A stretch of DNA of 46,637 nt from Victivallales bacterium (GTDB taxonomy: Bacteria > Verrucomicrobiota > Lentisphaeria > Victivallales > UBA1829). Below the pieces are notes generated by a model. It was not told the DNA's origin, did not search any database, and saw only the letters and a list, made by a program, of their open reading frames with translations. The stretch spans positions 1-46,637 of the forward strand of contig JAEEQO010000003.1 in assembly GCA_016285335.1 (NCBI GenBank), read 5' to 3'. Position 1 is the stretch's first letter, and every line of letters starts with the position of its first letter. This document shows, piece after piece, positions 38,000-45,650 of the stretch. The position numbers and the translations under genes were made by a program.

Positions 38000-38017
38000 A
38001 TCTATAATATTTTCTAT
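38000..38017 (+). promoter_or_regulatory. putative RtcR enhancer site, rsr side
   Basis: ATCTATAATATTTTCTAT. It matches the site at 45758-45775 in 16 of 18 positions when both are read toward their sigma-54 promoter. It is 103 bp upstream of the -24 GG. Confidence 0.55.
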
Positions 38018-38042
38018 CTTTTCTCCCCTGTTTTTACCTGCG

Positions 38043-38115
38043 TTGAAAACCGCTTTCCACGCAAGGCAGACCTTTTTTTCTGCTGAGAAGGGAAAAAGTT
38101 TCAGCGGTTTTTCAA
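38043..38115. repeat. inverted repeat next to the sigma-54 promoter
   Basis: TTGAAAACCGCT (38043-38054) pairs with AGCGGTTTTTCAA (38103-38115) with one bulged base. The 48-nt loop holds a second small stem GCAGA/TCTGC. It ends 2 bp before the promoter and might bind a regulator or curve DNA. Confidence 0.45.
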
Positions 38116-38117
38116 TG

Positions 38118-38135
38118 TTGGCATAGACCTTGCTT
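38118..38135 (+). promoter_or_regulatory. sigma-54 promoter toward rsr
   Basis: TTGGCATAGACCTTGCTT: GG and GC are separated by exactly 10 bp, and it matches TGGCAC-N5-TTGCW but for one base. The start should be near 38145. Confidence 0.75.
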
Positions 38136-38144
38136 TATCCGAAT

Positions 38145-38729
38145 CGCAGCTGATCTGCTTCCAGAAAGAATCGATGGTCAGCCGGTGTTCTTCGAAATCT
38201 TAAGTGAGGTGCTGATCATGGTTTCAACGATCAATAGAGTACCATAGCCGAATGTGCAACTGGGAATCATCAGCCCTTTGCAAACATGGTGCCACGTGAA
38301 CCATAACGTAATTGCTGGTGACAGCCCGTAACAACGGGTGTTATGGAAGAAAGTTTCGGCATCGACCGGATCGTCGTGAATCTCCCGTCCAATGGCCTGC
38401 ATGATCTTGACGTTAAACTCTGAACCATGGCTCCATGATCCTTATTCCTCACCTTATATGCGAGACAAATAATCATTTGTTCCTCGCACAAACCATCGAT
38501 AAAAAACGAGGTGCTTTTCTTTGTTTCAACAACATCGACAACAAATGATTGAAAGATCACCAAAAAAAAGCAAAGAAACATTATTCCTCGTCCGCACATA
38601 AACTTTTACCGGAGTGCTTTGAAATGCTTTCAACATTCTTGATAAATGGTTACAAAAGGCATTTCTACCCCATTCTCCGGTTTTTTATTAATTACAACTT
38701 CCCTTTTCGGACAAAACAGAGAGGCTACA
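38145..38729 (+). other. long leader of rsr without an intact gene
   Basis: About 590 nt separate the sigma-54 start from the rsr ATG. No coding frame on the plus strand is convincing. Minus-strand fragments (such as MQAIGREIHDDPVDAETFFH) could be a decayed gene of unknown type. One foldable spot pairs CCATAAC (38301-38307) with GTTATGG (38340-38346) and CCCGT with ACGGG inside. A Y RNA would be expected near rsr, and this leader is the obvious place to look, but I could not identify one. Confidence 0.4.
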
Positions 38730-40277
38730 ATGAAAGAACTGAAAGATAATCTGGCTGTATTGGAAACATACAAAACCACGGACACGCGCAACAAGGCAAA
38801 CTTCCCTGCGTGGCGCATGAGCGATGAAATGCGGCTTGAACAACTGGCAATGACGGGAACTCTGGGCAGCAGTTTCTATGCATCTGCAAAAGAAGCAACG
38901 GAGGAGGCCATTGCCCTCCTGGAACATGCCGATGCCGCCATGCTCGCGAAAGCGATTGTACGTGGGCGTCAGGAGGGTTTTATCCGGACATTCCCGATTC
39001 TGGGATTGCTTTATCTTTCCAAAAAGGATACGGCCCTGTTCCAGAAAGTTTTTGATCAGGTCATCCTTACGGGTAATGACCTCGCCGATTTTATTGATTT
39101 GACCCGGAAAAGCCGCGGTTTCGGGCGTTCTGTCAAACGGGCAATCGGCAAGTGGCTTCAGGCGAATACCACGCCATATTACGCCATGAAATACAGACGC
39201 GCCCTGGCAGATGCCATCCGCATCAGCCGGTTCCGCGGAGAGGACCCGATTTTTGCCTATATTCTGAAAAGCTATGGAGAGGTAAAGGGGGTCAATGAGG
39301 AAAAGTTGGAGTCCGCCCACAAAAAGTATCCTGAACTGGAAGCAAACCGCAGGTTTGTGGAGCTCCTCAATGCCGACAAAAAACACGAAGCGGCAGAGCT
39401 TCTGCTCGAATCCAAGTTGGACGTGGATCATCTTACCTCCGTTTACGACCGATTCGACCGGGAAATCTGGACCGCGACCGCAAATCGGACTCCCGTGATG
39501 AGGTTATTGAAGTATCTTGCAAAGTTCGTTCGGGAAGGCGTTGACCTCGATCCCATCATTGAGAAGAAAGTCACCGTCGATAATTTGCGGAAAGCAAAAG
39601 TCTTTCCTTTCCGGCTGTACACAGCATATCGTGCTTATGTGGAGGAAGAGCCGAAGGCGCGGAAAAAAGGAACGGCTTTCTCTTCCGTCGCGGACAAACT
39701 TGTTCAAGTCCTTGATGATTATTCGAAGAAATATGATTGGAGCGATTTTGCGAAATATCGCTGGGTCATCGCTCCTGATATGTCCGGTTCCATGTGTTCC
39801 CGTTTGGGCAAGGGCGTTTTGAGATTTGCGGATGTGAGCGCAATGTTCACTGCTTTCTTCAACCGTGCACCGATCGAGGTTAAAATCCTGCCGTGGGACA
39901 CGAGGGTTAAGCCGTATCAGACTCCGCGGTCTGATAGCGTAATCTCTCAGATGAAAGCAATCACCGATGCCGTCGGCGGAGGAACATATATGGAAGTGCC
40001 CGTCCTCGAAATGATGTCTCAGCAGATCATGGCGGACTATTCGGTCTTTATCACCGATTCCGAGGAATATGGTTCCGGCTGGTTTGCCGCATGGAAGAAG
40101 TATCGCAAAATCAATCCCGCTGCACAGGCGTTTATCATCAGGCTGGACTCCTACAGAACCACTCCAATCCCGGAAAATGAAGCGGAAGAATACGGCGTGT
40201 GGCAAATTTTCGGTTGGAATGACAATGTAATTGAGTACATGCGTTTTATCCTGCAAAGGCAAAACCAGCTCGGTTAA
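38730..40277 (+). CDS. rsr: Ro60/Rsr RNA-binding protein (TROVE + vWA)
   Basis: 515 residues. The TROVE domain (about 1-330) is a HEAT-like ring of helical repeats that holds misfolded RNA ends and Y RNA. The vWA domain (about 345-515) has the MIDAS motif PDMSGSM and downstream TYMEV and ITDSEEYG. In Salmonella and Deinococcus, Rsr works with Y RNA and exonucleases in RNA quality control. In Salmonella it is controlled by RtcR with rtcBA, exactly the genes found here. GAGAGG precedes the ATG. An upstream in-frame ATG (38646) would add 28 hydrophobic residues atypical of the family, so it was not used. Confidence 0.92.
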   Translation: MKELKDNLAVLETYKTTDTRNKANFPAWRMSDEMRLEQLAMTGTLGSSFYASAKEATEEAIALLEHADAAMLAKAIVRGRQEGFIRTFPILGLLYLSKKDTALFQKVFDQVILTGNDLADFIDLTRKSRGFGRSVKRAIGKWLQANTTPYYAMKYRRALADAIRISRFRGEDPIFAYILKSYGEVKGVNEEKLESAHKKYPELEANRRFVELLNADKKHEAAELLLESKLDVDHLTSVYDRFDREIWTATANRTPVMRLLKYLAKFVREGVDLDPIIEKKVTVDNLRKAKVFPFRLYTAYRAYVEEEPKARKKGTAFSSVADKLVQVLDDYSKKYDWSDFAKYRWVIAPDMSGSMCSRLGKGVLRFADVSAMFTAFFNRAPIEVKILPWDTRVKPYQTPRSDSVISQMKAITDAVGGGTYMEVPVLEMMSQQIMADYSVFITDSEEYGSGWFAAWKKYRKINPAAQAFIIRLDSYRTTPIPENEAEEYGVWQIFGWNDNVIEYMRFILQRQNQLG

Positions 40278-40293
40278 GCCGCAGGGCATCTTT

Positions 40294-40351
40294 GAAACTG
40301 GGGATGTGCCGTCTTACCAGCGGTCTTGAACACATCTCCAGTTTCTTTTTG
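40294..40351 (+). terminator. terminator of rsr
   Basis: A 15-bp stem (40294-40308 with 40331-40345, one G-U) closes a 22-nt loop and is followed by TTTTT. Confidence 0.8.
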
Positions 40352-40375
40352 TCCTGAATCAAACCGGTTTGTTAA

Positions 40376-41140
40376 TTATCCGCAATGTGTCATCCGATAG
40401 AACAGATTATTCAGAGCGTCCAACGATGCAGAGGTGTGCTTTATTTTTCCCGTAACCTGGAGAACCATTTCCCGCTGTGTCCTGAAAAAAGAATGGAGCA
40501 CATTGGGAAGCGGAACACGGGTTTTCTCGGTTGAACAGGCCTTGATTTCCTGAAGCAGGGCAATTTCGGCCAGAATATCGGGAGGGACAAACTCCGAGAC
40601 CAGCAGATCTTTGAATGGAGTTGGCGGCATGGTTTGCTTTTCAGCCGCCCAAATTGCCGCGAGAAGCCCACGCAGGGCATAGAAAATCTTTTTCACGGCT
40701 ATTGTTCCGTCTGACTGATAATCATCCATTGCATTGGCGGACAGTGCGAGGTAATGGTGAACTGTTTTGATGGGGTTGAAGTACATCGGAATCAAATCCC
40801 GAAGCTCCTTCGCAAACAGGGAATCGGCATAATACACGATGGAAGTGCCGAGCCATTCATTCAAAGACGGATTGCAGCCCGCAAACAGACGTAAAGCTTT
40901 TCGGAGTTCCCACGCGGAAATATCCATTTCATCGGGCAACATGGCGGTAAAGTTGTCCGTCTGTTTCGCATCCAAGGACCAGTACCACGATTCCGGCTTG
41001 ACATAGATTGCCCGGATATCATAATCGCTGTCCGGGGATGCAAAGCCCCACGCCCGGCTGCCGGACTCCGCAGCAAACAGGACTTTGAAATCCTGCTGCT
41101 TTTCGAGTTCGTGAAGAACGGAAACGATTTTATCGTGCAT
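40376..41140 (-). CDS. nucleotidyltransferase, COG3541 type, copy 2
   Basis: 254 residues. It has the Pol-beta-like core ESGSRAWGFASPDSDYDIRAIY near residue 25, that is GS-x10-D-x-D with both metal aspartates. A helical C-terminal domain follows (YFNPIKTVHHYLALS, KKIFYALRGLLAAIWA). Enzymes of this group probably add nucleotides to RNA or protein ends, and they occur beside RtcB in other genomes. The gene overlaps the end of the sister nucleotidyltransferase by 11 bp, so the two are translated together. It converges on rsr. Confidence 0.85.
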   Translation of the reverse strand: MHDKIVSVLHELEKQQDFKVLFAAESGSRAWGFASPDSDYDIRAIYVKPESWYWSLDAKQTDNFTAMLPDEMDISAWELRKALRLFAGCNPSLNEWLGTSIVYYADSLFAKELRDLIPMYFNPIKTVHHYLALSANAMDDYQSDGTIAVKKIFYALRGLLAAIWAAEKQTMPPTPFKDLLVSEFVPPDILAEIALLQEIKACSTEKTRVPLPNVLHSFFRTQREMVLQVTGKIKHTSASLDALNNLFYRMTHCG

Positions 41141-42227
41141 GGTCAGCCTCCCACATTGCCGTCACCTCAAGCAATAAACGATTCACTGTATTCATATCCG
41201 CGCTTTCCGGCAGCTCCGATTTGTCCCTCAAAGATTCCAGTTTATCTGACAGCATCTTCGCTTTGGACAGCAATTCATCGTATGTGTATTTCCCCGCCCG
41301 AATTGCCATCAGTTCCCGAAGCTTTTCACCGGAGAACCGAACAAGCGGTTCCCCGCATTCCATGACATTCAGTCCGGAATACAGCAGGCGGAACGTGTGC
41401 ATAAGGTTTTTCGCATCGTAGTCCATCTCCCCGGATTCCTGACTGCGCCAACGGGCATCGTTCCGGTGCTTTCGCCATTCCCAATATTGGCGGTGATCGG
41501 ATTTCGCCTTCTCGAATGCGTTTTTGTTGAACAGAAGCAATCCGATGAAATGGGTTTTCTCATCGTCCTTTGGGATGCTTTCACAGACAAGCATGCCGTT
41601 GCGGAACACGCCTTTTGCGTTCTGACCGTAGTCATACAGTCGGTACAGTTCGGAAGCGTTCTCCACGGCGGAAACGTGGCAGTGCTTCAAGTTGATTCCC
41701 GCATCCTTCAGCATCAGCGGACGACCAGGCATCCCGGACGTATTCGGAAGCAGTACCCTGCAGAAGCCATCCTCGGTGGGAGGTTCCTCCGGCTGAGGAT
41801 TGTGAACTCGTTTGTTGCAGCCGCGCGCCTTTTTTATCTGCGACATGGCATATTCGCAATACGTCTTGCTCGCTTTTCGGGAAACGAAAATCCGTCGTTG
41901 GGCTTGAATCCTCTGCCAGTATAGGGTCGATTTCAAAACACAGTCTTTCGGCAGGAACAAAGAATCCAGAATATTCGGATTCGCGTTTGAGGCAAGTTCC
42001 AGATAGTTCTTCAGTGCATAGAATCGGTTGTCGTTCCCTTCATCTGCGATCTGCGTCACTGGTTCTCCGATGGACAGATAATGGCTTTGTTCCACGATGA
42101 AGACGCCAATGGTGTCCCGGTCGCTTTCCGGCGTACTGGTTCCATAGGCGTGACTGCCCCAGATTCCACGGAATATAACGCGATCCGAGGTTGTATTGCA
42201 TAATGAATCAAACGAAATTGTGTCCAT
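41130..42227 (-). CDS. nucleotidyltransferase, COG3541 type, copy 1
   Basis: 365 residues. The core motif GIWGSHAYGTSTPESDRDTI (about 22-41) gives GS and the D-x-D pair. A larger middle region (YALKNYLELASNANPNILD, SQIKKARGCNKRV, NASELYRLYDYG) and a helical C-terminus follow. It is longer than copy 2 and only distantly related to it. No Shine-Dalgarno sequence precedes the ATG, and no other start is in frame. The leader consists almost wholly of the folded RNA element at 42256-42340, so translation may depend on that RNA. Together with copy 2 it forms an operon with a constitutive-type promoter, unlike rsr and rtcBA. Confidence 0.85.
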   Translation of the reverse strand: MDTISFDSLCNTTSDRVIFRGIWGSHAYGTSTPESDRDTIGVFIVEQSHYLSIGEPVTQIADEGNDNRFYALKNYLELASNANPNILDSLFLPKDCVLKSTLYWQRIQAQRRIFVSRKASKTYCEYAMSQIKKARGCNKRVHNPQPEEPPTEDGFCRVLLPNTSGMPGRPLMLKDAGINLKHCHVSAVENASELYRLYDYGQNAKGVFRNGMLVCESIPKDDEKTHFIGLLLFNKNAFEKAKSDHRQYWEWRKHRNDARWRSQESGEMDYDAKNLMHTFRLLYSGLNVMECGEPLVRFSGEKLRELMAIRAGKYTYDELLSKAKMLSDKLESLRDKSELPESADMNTVNRLLLEVTAMWEADHAR

Positions 42228-42255
42228 CGTGGTTTTCGGAATAAGATGTTTGGGG

Positions 42256-42340
42256 AAAGAAAACCCTCCGCATATACCCCTTACGGAGGCAGTTAAAACG
42301 GTGGCTCGTCACCAAGGGGCAGGCTACTCACCGTCAACCG
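42256..42340 (-). ncRNA. kissing-loop RNA element, copy 1
   Basis: Read on the minus strand. Hairpin P1 pairs 42329-42339 with 42291-42303 (GGTTGACGGTG with CACCGT and AACT). Hairpin P2 is CCTCCG/CGGAGG (42284-42289 with 42265-42270). The P1 loop holds CCCCTT (42314-42319), complementary to AAGGGG in the P2 loop (42277-42282). P2 is followed by GTTTTCTTT, so it can act as a terminator. The RNA begins at the predicted start of the promoter at 42346-42373. It may be a free ~85-nt RNA or the leader of the nucleotidyltransferase operon. Confidence 0.65.
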
Positions 42341-42345
42341 TTATC

Positions 42346-42373
42346 AATATACCATCGTCAGGCGAAAAATCAA
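42346..42373 (-). promoter_or_regulatory. promoter of kissing-loop RNA copy 1
   Basis: Minus strand TTGATT, 16 bp, TATATT, ending 6 bp before the RNA. Confidence 0.6.
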
Positions 42374-42389
42374 GCCGCCTTTTATCTTA

Positions 42390-42475
42390 ACAGAAACCCT
42401 CCGCATACACCCCTCACGGAGGCAGTTGAAACAGTGGCAAATCACCGAGGGGCGGGGTACTCACTGTCAACCGTA
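42390..42475 (-). ncRNA. kissing-loop RNA element, copy 2
   Basis: Same layout as copy 1 with changes that keep every helix. P1 is GGTTGACAGTG with CACTGT and CAACT (42462-42472 with 42424-42436). P2 is the same CCTCCG/CGGAGG (42417-42422 with 42398-42403). The loop-loop pairing is now CCCCTC with GAGGGG (42447-42452 with 42410-42415). It lies 12 bp after the rtcB stop, and its U-tract is weaker (GTTTCTGTT). It is probably in the rtcB 3' region; no clear promoter of its own was found. Confidence 0.6.
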
Positions 42476-42486
42476 AAAACAAATCG

Positions 42487-43692
42487 TTATCCCTTCAGCA
42501 CGGCAAGGGGTGTCAGACGAACAATTGGTTCAACGAGGTCTCGTTCTGCCTCAATGACCTCATCAATCGCCTTGTACGCCTGGGGCGCTTCGGAAAGGTC
42601 GAGGTAGCCTTTGTTGATTTTGCCGTATTTCCGGTAGGGCTGCCAACGTTCGCAGACGATTCCGGTCATAGCGGCATCGCATTCCTCCACCGTGAGGTCA
42701 CGGCAGGCCGCAATGCGGCTCATGCGCCGTCCTGCACCGTGCGAACAGCTCATGAACGATTCCGGATTTCCAAGTCCGCGCACGATGTAGCTGGCGGTCC
42801 CCATGGAACCGGGAATGATCCCGATCTCGTCCAGTTTCGCGCTCGTCGCACCCTTGCGGTGAATGCAGAGCGTTTCTCCGAAATGCTCCTCGAACGCCGC
42901 GTAGTTGTGGTGGATGTTCACCTCGCGGAGGAACTGCGTTTCCGGCACGAATTCAACGAACGTCTCCTTCAGCACCTTCATCATGCGCTGGCGGTTCTCG
43001 AATGCGTACCGCAGCGCGAAAAGCATATCGCGGAAGTAATCGTGCCCTTCCTGTTCCTTGATCGGGAGAAACGCCAGGTCGGGATCGGGAAGCACGACAT
43101 GATACCGTTCGTTGAGCGTTGCCGCTCTGCGGTGGTAATGCTCTTCAATTCGCTTTCCGAGGTTACGGCTGCCGGAGTGAATCATCAGCCACACGAAGCC
43201 GGAATCGGACTTCTGGATTTCCAGAAAGTGATTCCCGCCCCCCAGCGTACCGAGATTCTTTCGGTCAAGCGCATTTGCGAAGTCGGCAACCTGTCCGTTG
43301 TGGTCAAGGTACGACTCGAAGCCGTCCCATTCCTGCTGTTCCTTATGGCTGGTGCCTTCGCCCACGGGGATACGTTCCTTGAGCTTCTCCTGGATTGCAC
43401 GGCGGAAGCTCATTTCAGTCAGACATTCCGCAGGCACATCCGTTTCCACCGCGATCATGCCGCATCCGATGTCAACTCCGACAGCAGCTGGGATGATGGC
43501 GTCCTTCGCGGCGATCACGCCGCCGATAGGCATGCCGTACCCCTGATGACAGTCAGGCATCAGCGCCACATGATGTGCAAGCACGGGGTGCTTCGCCAGA
43601 TTCTCGGCCTGCACCATCGCGCCAGGCTCGGTGTCCTCACACCAGCTCTTTATAGGAATTCGGAGTCCTTGCTCCATTTTAACCCATTTCAT
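42487..43692 (-). CDS. rtcB: RNA-splicing ligase RtcB
   Basis: 401 residues. It joins 2',3'-cyclic phosphate or 3'-phosphate ends to 5'-hydroxyl ends using GTP and manganese, as left by ribotoxins and anticodon nucleases. Motifs are MPDCHQGYGMPIGGV, VGVDIGCGMIAVET, LGGGNHFLEI, MIHSGSRNLG and CSHGAGRRMSR, the last with the His that is guanylylated. The length matches the ~400-residue bacterial form without intein. The start overlaps the rtcA stop (ATGA). Expression should depend on RtcR and sigma-54 at 45630-45650. Confidence 0.96.
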   Translation of the reverse strand: MKWVKMEQGLRIPIKSWCEDTEPGAMVQAENLAKHPVLAHHVALMPDCHQGYGMPIGGVIAAKDAIIPAAVGVDIGCGMIAVETDVPAECLTEMSFRRAIQEKLKERIPVGEGTSHKEQQEWDGFESYLDHNGQVADFANALDRKNLGTLGGGNHFLEIQKSDSGFVWLMIHSGSRNLGKRIEEHYHRRAATLNERYHVVLPDPDLAFLPIKEQEGHDYFRDMLFALRYAFENRQRMMKVLKETFVEFVPETQFLREVNIHHNYAAFEEHFGETLCIHRKGATSAKLDEIGIIPGSMGTASYIVRGLGNPESFMSCSHGAGRRMSRIAACRDLTVEECDAAMTGIVCERWQPYRKYGKINKGYLDLSEAPQAYKAIDEVIEAERDLVEPIVRLTPLAVLKG

Positions 43693-44708
43693 TTGTTCAC
43701 CTCAATCATAAAGGTTCCGTCTTTGTTGTTTTCAAGTTTGATGTCCGTGTTCAGAAATTTCTGAATCACCTCAACGTTCGTCTGCGTGTGCTTGGTCGGC
43801 GCATGCGTCAGAAACCTTCCACCGGCTCCTATTGCCATTGGCAGGAGAAGCTGGTCAGCCAGGAATCGTCCCACAGGCATATTGAGTTCAAGATACTTGT
43901 TCAGCATTCCCGCAACCCGTTCGCCGACTTCACGGCGAGAAACATTGAAGGCGCCGCAGACGCTGAACAGTTCCGTGATGTTTTCGTAGTCCATCTGAGC
44001 GTACAGGACATTGCCGGGACCGGAAGATTTCACATCCTGCGTCTCGCACTGGAATTCCATATTCCCGTTCAGCTTGTTCTTGCAGACCGCAAGTTCATCT
44101 TCCATGATCTGCCCGTCAACGCCATGTCCTACTGCGGTCAGTTGAGAGCGTTTGAGGTTTCCTGCCTGCAGGCACTCGAAACGATTCCACGTTCTAATCG
44201 GCTGGATTTCCAGCACGATCTTTCCTCCGCCTGCAGGGTAGAAGCCAAAGCGTTCCAGTTTTGCTGTGACCTCAGCGCCCATCTTGCGAAGCGCAGGCAG
44301 ATATACACGGTCAAAGAACTCGAAAATCGGGGCTTGATCCACATGCGTTCCGCCTTCGATTTCAACATGGGATGGTGCGTCGGCTCTCAGCAGGACCGGA
44401 ATCACGGTCTGGGCGATGAGCGTAACGCTCCCCGCCGTACCCACGACAAAACGATAATCTCCGCCGTGAATCGTTCCCGGTTCAAAAGTCAGTTCCCGCG
44501 AATTCAGTTCAGCTCCGCTGACGTTTCCGCTGGTGATTTCCGTTGTCGCTTTCACGCAGGCGAGATGCTGCCGCATCAGTCCCGGTTTCCGTCTCTTTGC
44601 ACGGATGTTGACGAAGTGGACAGCCTGACCGGTGATTGCCGCCAGGGACAGACTGGTCCGCAGGATTTGCCCGCCGCCTTCGCCGAATGTACCATCAATC
44701 TCAATCAT
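43689..44708 (-). CDS. rtcA: RNA 3'-terminal phosphate cyclase RtcA
   Basis: 339 residues. It converts RNA 3'-phosphates to 2',3'-cyclic phosphates with ATP, producing the substrate of RtcB. Marks are EIDGTFGEGGGQILRTSLSLA at the N-terminus, NIRAKRRKPGLMRQHL, and the C-terminal FLTHAPTKHTQTN with the adenylated His. The ATG at 44708 is chosen: AAGGAA stands 8 nt before it and it starts at the family's normal MIEIDG. An in-frame ATG at 44750 would extend into the hairpin upstream. Confidence 0.95.
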   Translation of the reverse strand: MIEIDGTFGEGGGQILRTSLSLAAITGQAVHFVNIRAKRRKPGLMRQHLACVKATTEITSGNVSGAELNSRELTFEPGTIHGGDYRFVVGTAGSVTLIAQTVIPVLLRADAPSHVEIEGGTHVDQAPIFEFFDRVYLPALRKMGAEVTAKLERFGFYPAGGGKIVLEIQPIRTWNRFECLQAGNLKRSQLTAVGHGVDGQIMEDELAVCKNKLNGNMEFQCETQDVKSSGPGNVLYAQMDYENITELFSVCGAFNVSRREVGERVAGMLNKYLELNMPVGRFLADQLLLPMAIGAGGRFLTHAPTKHTQTNVEVIQKFLNTDIKLENNKDGTFMIEVNK

Positions 44709-44732
44709 TATATGTGTTCCTTCGAGGAAAAC

Positions 44733-44763
44733 CGGATGGAAGGTTTTCAAGACCTTCCATCCG
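44733..44763 (-). repeat. intercistronic hairpin before rtcA
   Basis: Perfect 12-bp stem CGGATGGAAGGT/ACCTTCCATCCG with a 7-nt loop, on the minus strand followed by GTTTTCC and then the rtcA ribosome site. It may stabilise or partly end the transcript. The rest of the gap to 44955 is AT-rich and holds no gene. Confidence 0.6.
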
Positions 44764-44954
44764 TAAAAACAGGATGCGGAATCTGAGAAATAAGTTTTAT
44801 TGCTTATTGCTTAACAATTAACACTTAACAAGATACATTTTTAATTTTTACCCGCGTATGATCGGGCCAATATCGTATCATGTACGAGTGTCATCGCTTG
44901 ACAAAGCCAGTTGGCTTGTTTCAGATTTCCTCACGCCTGTTTTTGAAAAGTTGT

Positions 44955-45404
44955 TCAGTTATCGGGAATCTCCACCTTCGTCAGGGCATTAAACTCGTCC
45001 AGTTCATCCTGAATCTGCTCTGCGCGCTTCTGAAGCTGGTCGGCTTCCGCCGTCAGTTCAGCGCTGCCGAGAACAGCCTCGAAGCAGACTTTTTCTGTGT
45101 TGTATCCCTGTTTCTGCCAGCCGATGGTCGTATCGACGTTTCGCAGATAGCTGATCATGGATTTCAGCTCGTCCATCTCCACCAGCTTATCCGCAATCGG
45201 GGCATTGGCTTTGGCAATGATCTTTTTGAGCTGAGTCAGCTGATCGTGGAGTTGAAAGCTCTCCTGGTGGAGTGCGTGCATGTCAAAGCTGCGCTGGCTT
45301 CCGCTGATCTTGGAGTTTTCCCTGTTGATCAGTTCAAAGTTTCTCTTCAGTTTTCCAGCCAGACGGCTTCTTTCCTTCAACGCTTTCGCAAGAGTCACTT
45401 GCAT
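44955..45404 (-). CDS. DIP1984 (septicolysin-like) family protein
   Basis: 149 residues, wholly helical with coiled-coil texture (VTLAKALKERSRLAGKLKRN, then HALHQESFQLHDQLTQL). The repeated RSRLAGKLKR/NREN and ISYLRNVDTTIGW stretches mark the DIP1984 family. The family occurs in several RNA-repair neighbourhoods; its biochemical role is not established, and the old toxin name is misleading. AGAGGTG precedes the ATG, which lies 24 nt after the CCA of the tRNA. It is the first protein of the operon tRNA, DIP1984, rtcA, rtcB. Confidence 0.82.
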   Translation of the reverse strand: MQVTLAKALKERSRLAGKLKRNFELINRENSKISGSQRSFDMHALHQESFQLHDQLTQLKKIIAKANAPIADKLVEMDELKSMISYLRNVDTTIGWQKQGYNTEKVCFEAVLGSAELTAEADQLQKRAEQIQDELDEFNALTKVEIPDN

Positions 45405-45428
45405 GTTACACCTCTTTCTTGTTTATAT

Positions 45429-45516
45429 TGGACTCGTGAACCGGATTCGAACCGATGTGCGGATTACTCCGAACGGATTTGCAGTCCGCTGCCTTCGACC
45501 GCTCAGCCATCACGAG
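45429..45516 (-). tRNA. tRNA with GCA (Cys) anticodon on a class II, Ser-like body
   Basis: The cloverleaf is complete. Acceptor CTCGTGA/TCACGAG (7 bp). D-arm GCTGAGCGGTCGAAGGC with a 3-bp stem, as in Ser and Leu tRNAs. Anticodon stem GCGGA/TCCGT with loop CTGCAAA (anticodon GCA). Long variable arm CGGA/TCCG with GTAA loop. T-arm ATCGG-TTCGAAT-CCGGT, discriminator U, and CCA encoded. Normal tRNA-Cys has a short variable loop. The body fits tRNA-Ser(GCU), whose usual loop CTGCTAA differs by one base in the anticodon. U73 is a Cys identity base, so charging could be Cys, Ser or both. It lies inside the sigma-54-driven rtc operon. Confidence 0.85.
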
Positions 45517-45536
45517 ATGTTTGCTGTAGCCGCAGT

Positions 45537-45577
45537 CCGGAAGGATGGCAGCATCATTTGCCGCCATCCTCCTCCGG
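45537..45577 (-). ncRNA. leader hairpin of the rtc operon
   Basis: On the minus strand GGATGGCGGCA pairs with TGCTGCCATCC (11 bp with one G-U, loop AATGA), extended by CCGGA/TCCGG across a small bulge. The wobble pair exists only on the minus strand, which supports an RNA role. It stands 20 nt before the tRNA and could direct its processing or serve as a protein-binding module. Confidence 0.55.
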
Positions 45578-45629
45578 GGCCGCCGCTTCTTCCCCCGGAA
45601 TCGGAATCCCTCCGACCGGACAATATCAC

Positions 45630-45650
45630 AAAAGCAATCGTCGTGCCAAG
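45630..45650 (-). promoter_or_regulatory. sigma-54 promoter of the tRNA-DIP1984-rtcA-rtcB operon
   Basis: Minus strand TGGCACGACGATTGCTT, a perfect match to TGGCAC-N5-TTGCW, with GG and GC 10 bp apart. The start should be near 45622. Confidence 0.85.

Noticed and set aside
38178..38599. Minus-strand fragments considered as a dead transposase
   Set aside because: I could not match them to any IS family, and no terminal inverted repeats or target duplications are visible.
42256..42475. Tandem units considered as a CRISPR array remnant
   Set aside because: The two units differ at many positions in ways that preserve pairing and have no constant repeat with variable spacers; no cas genes are present.
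44764..44954. AT-rich gap with repeated TTAACA-like words between DIP1984 and rtcA
   Set aside because: Simple low-complexity sequence without a frame or a stable fold beyond the hairpin already listed.
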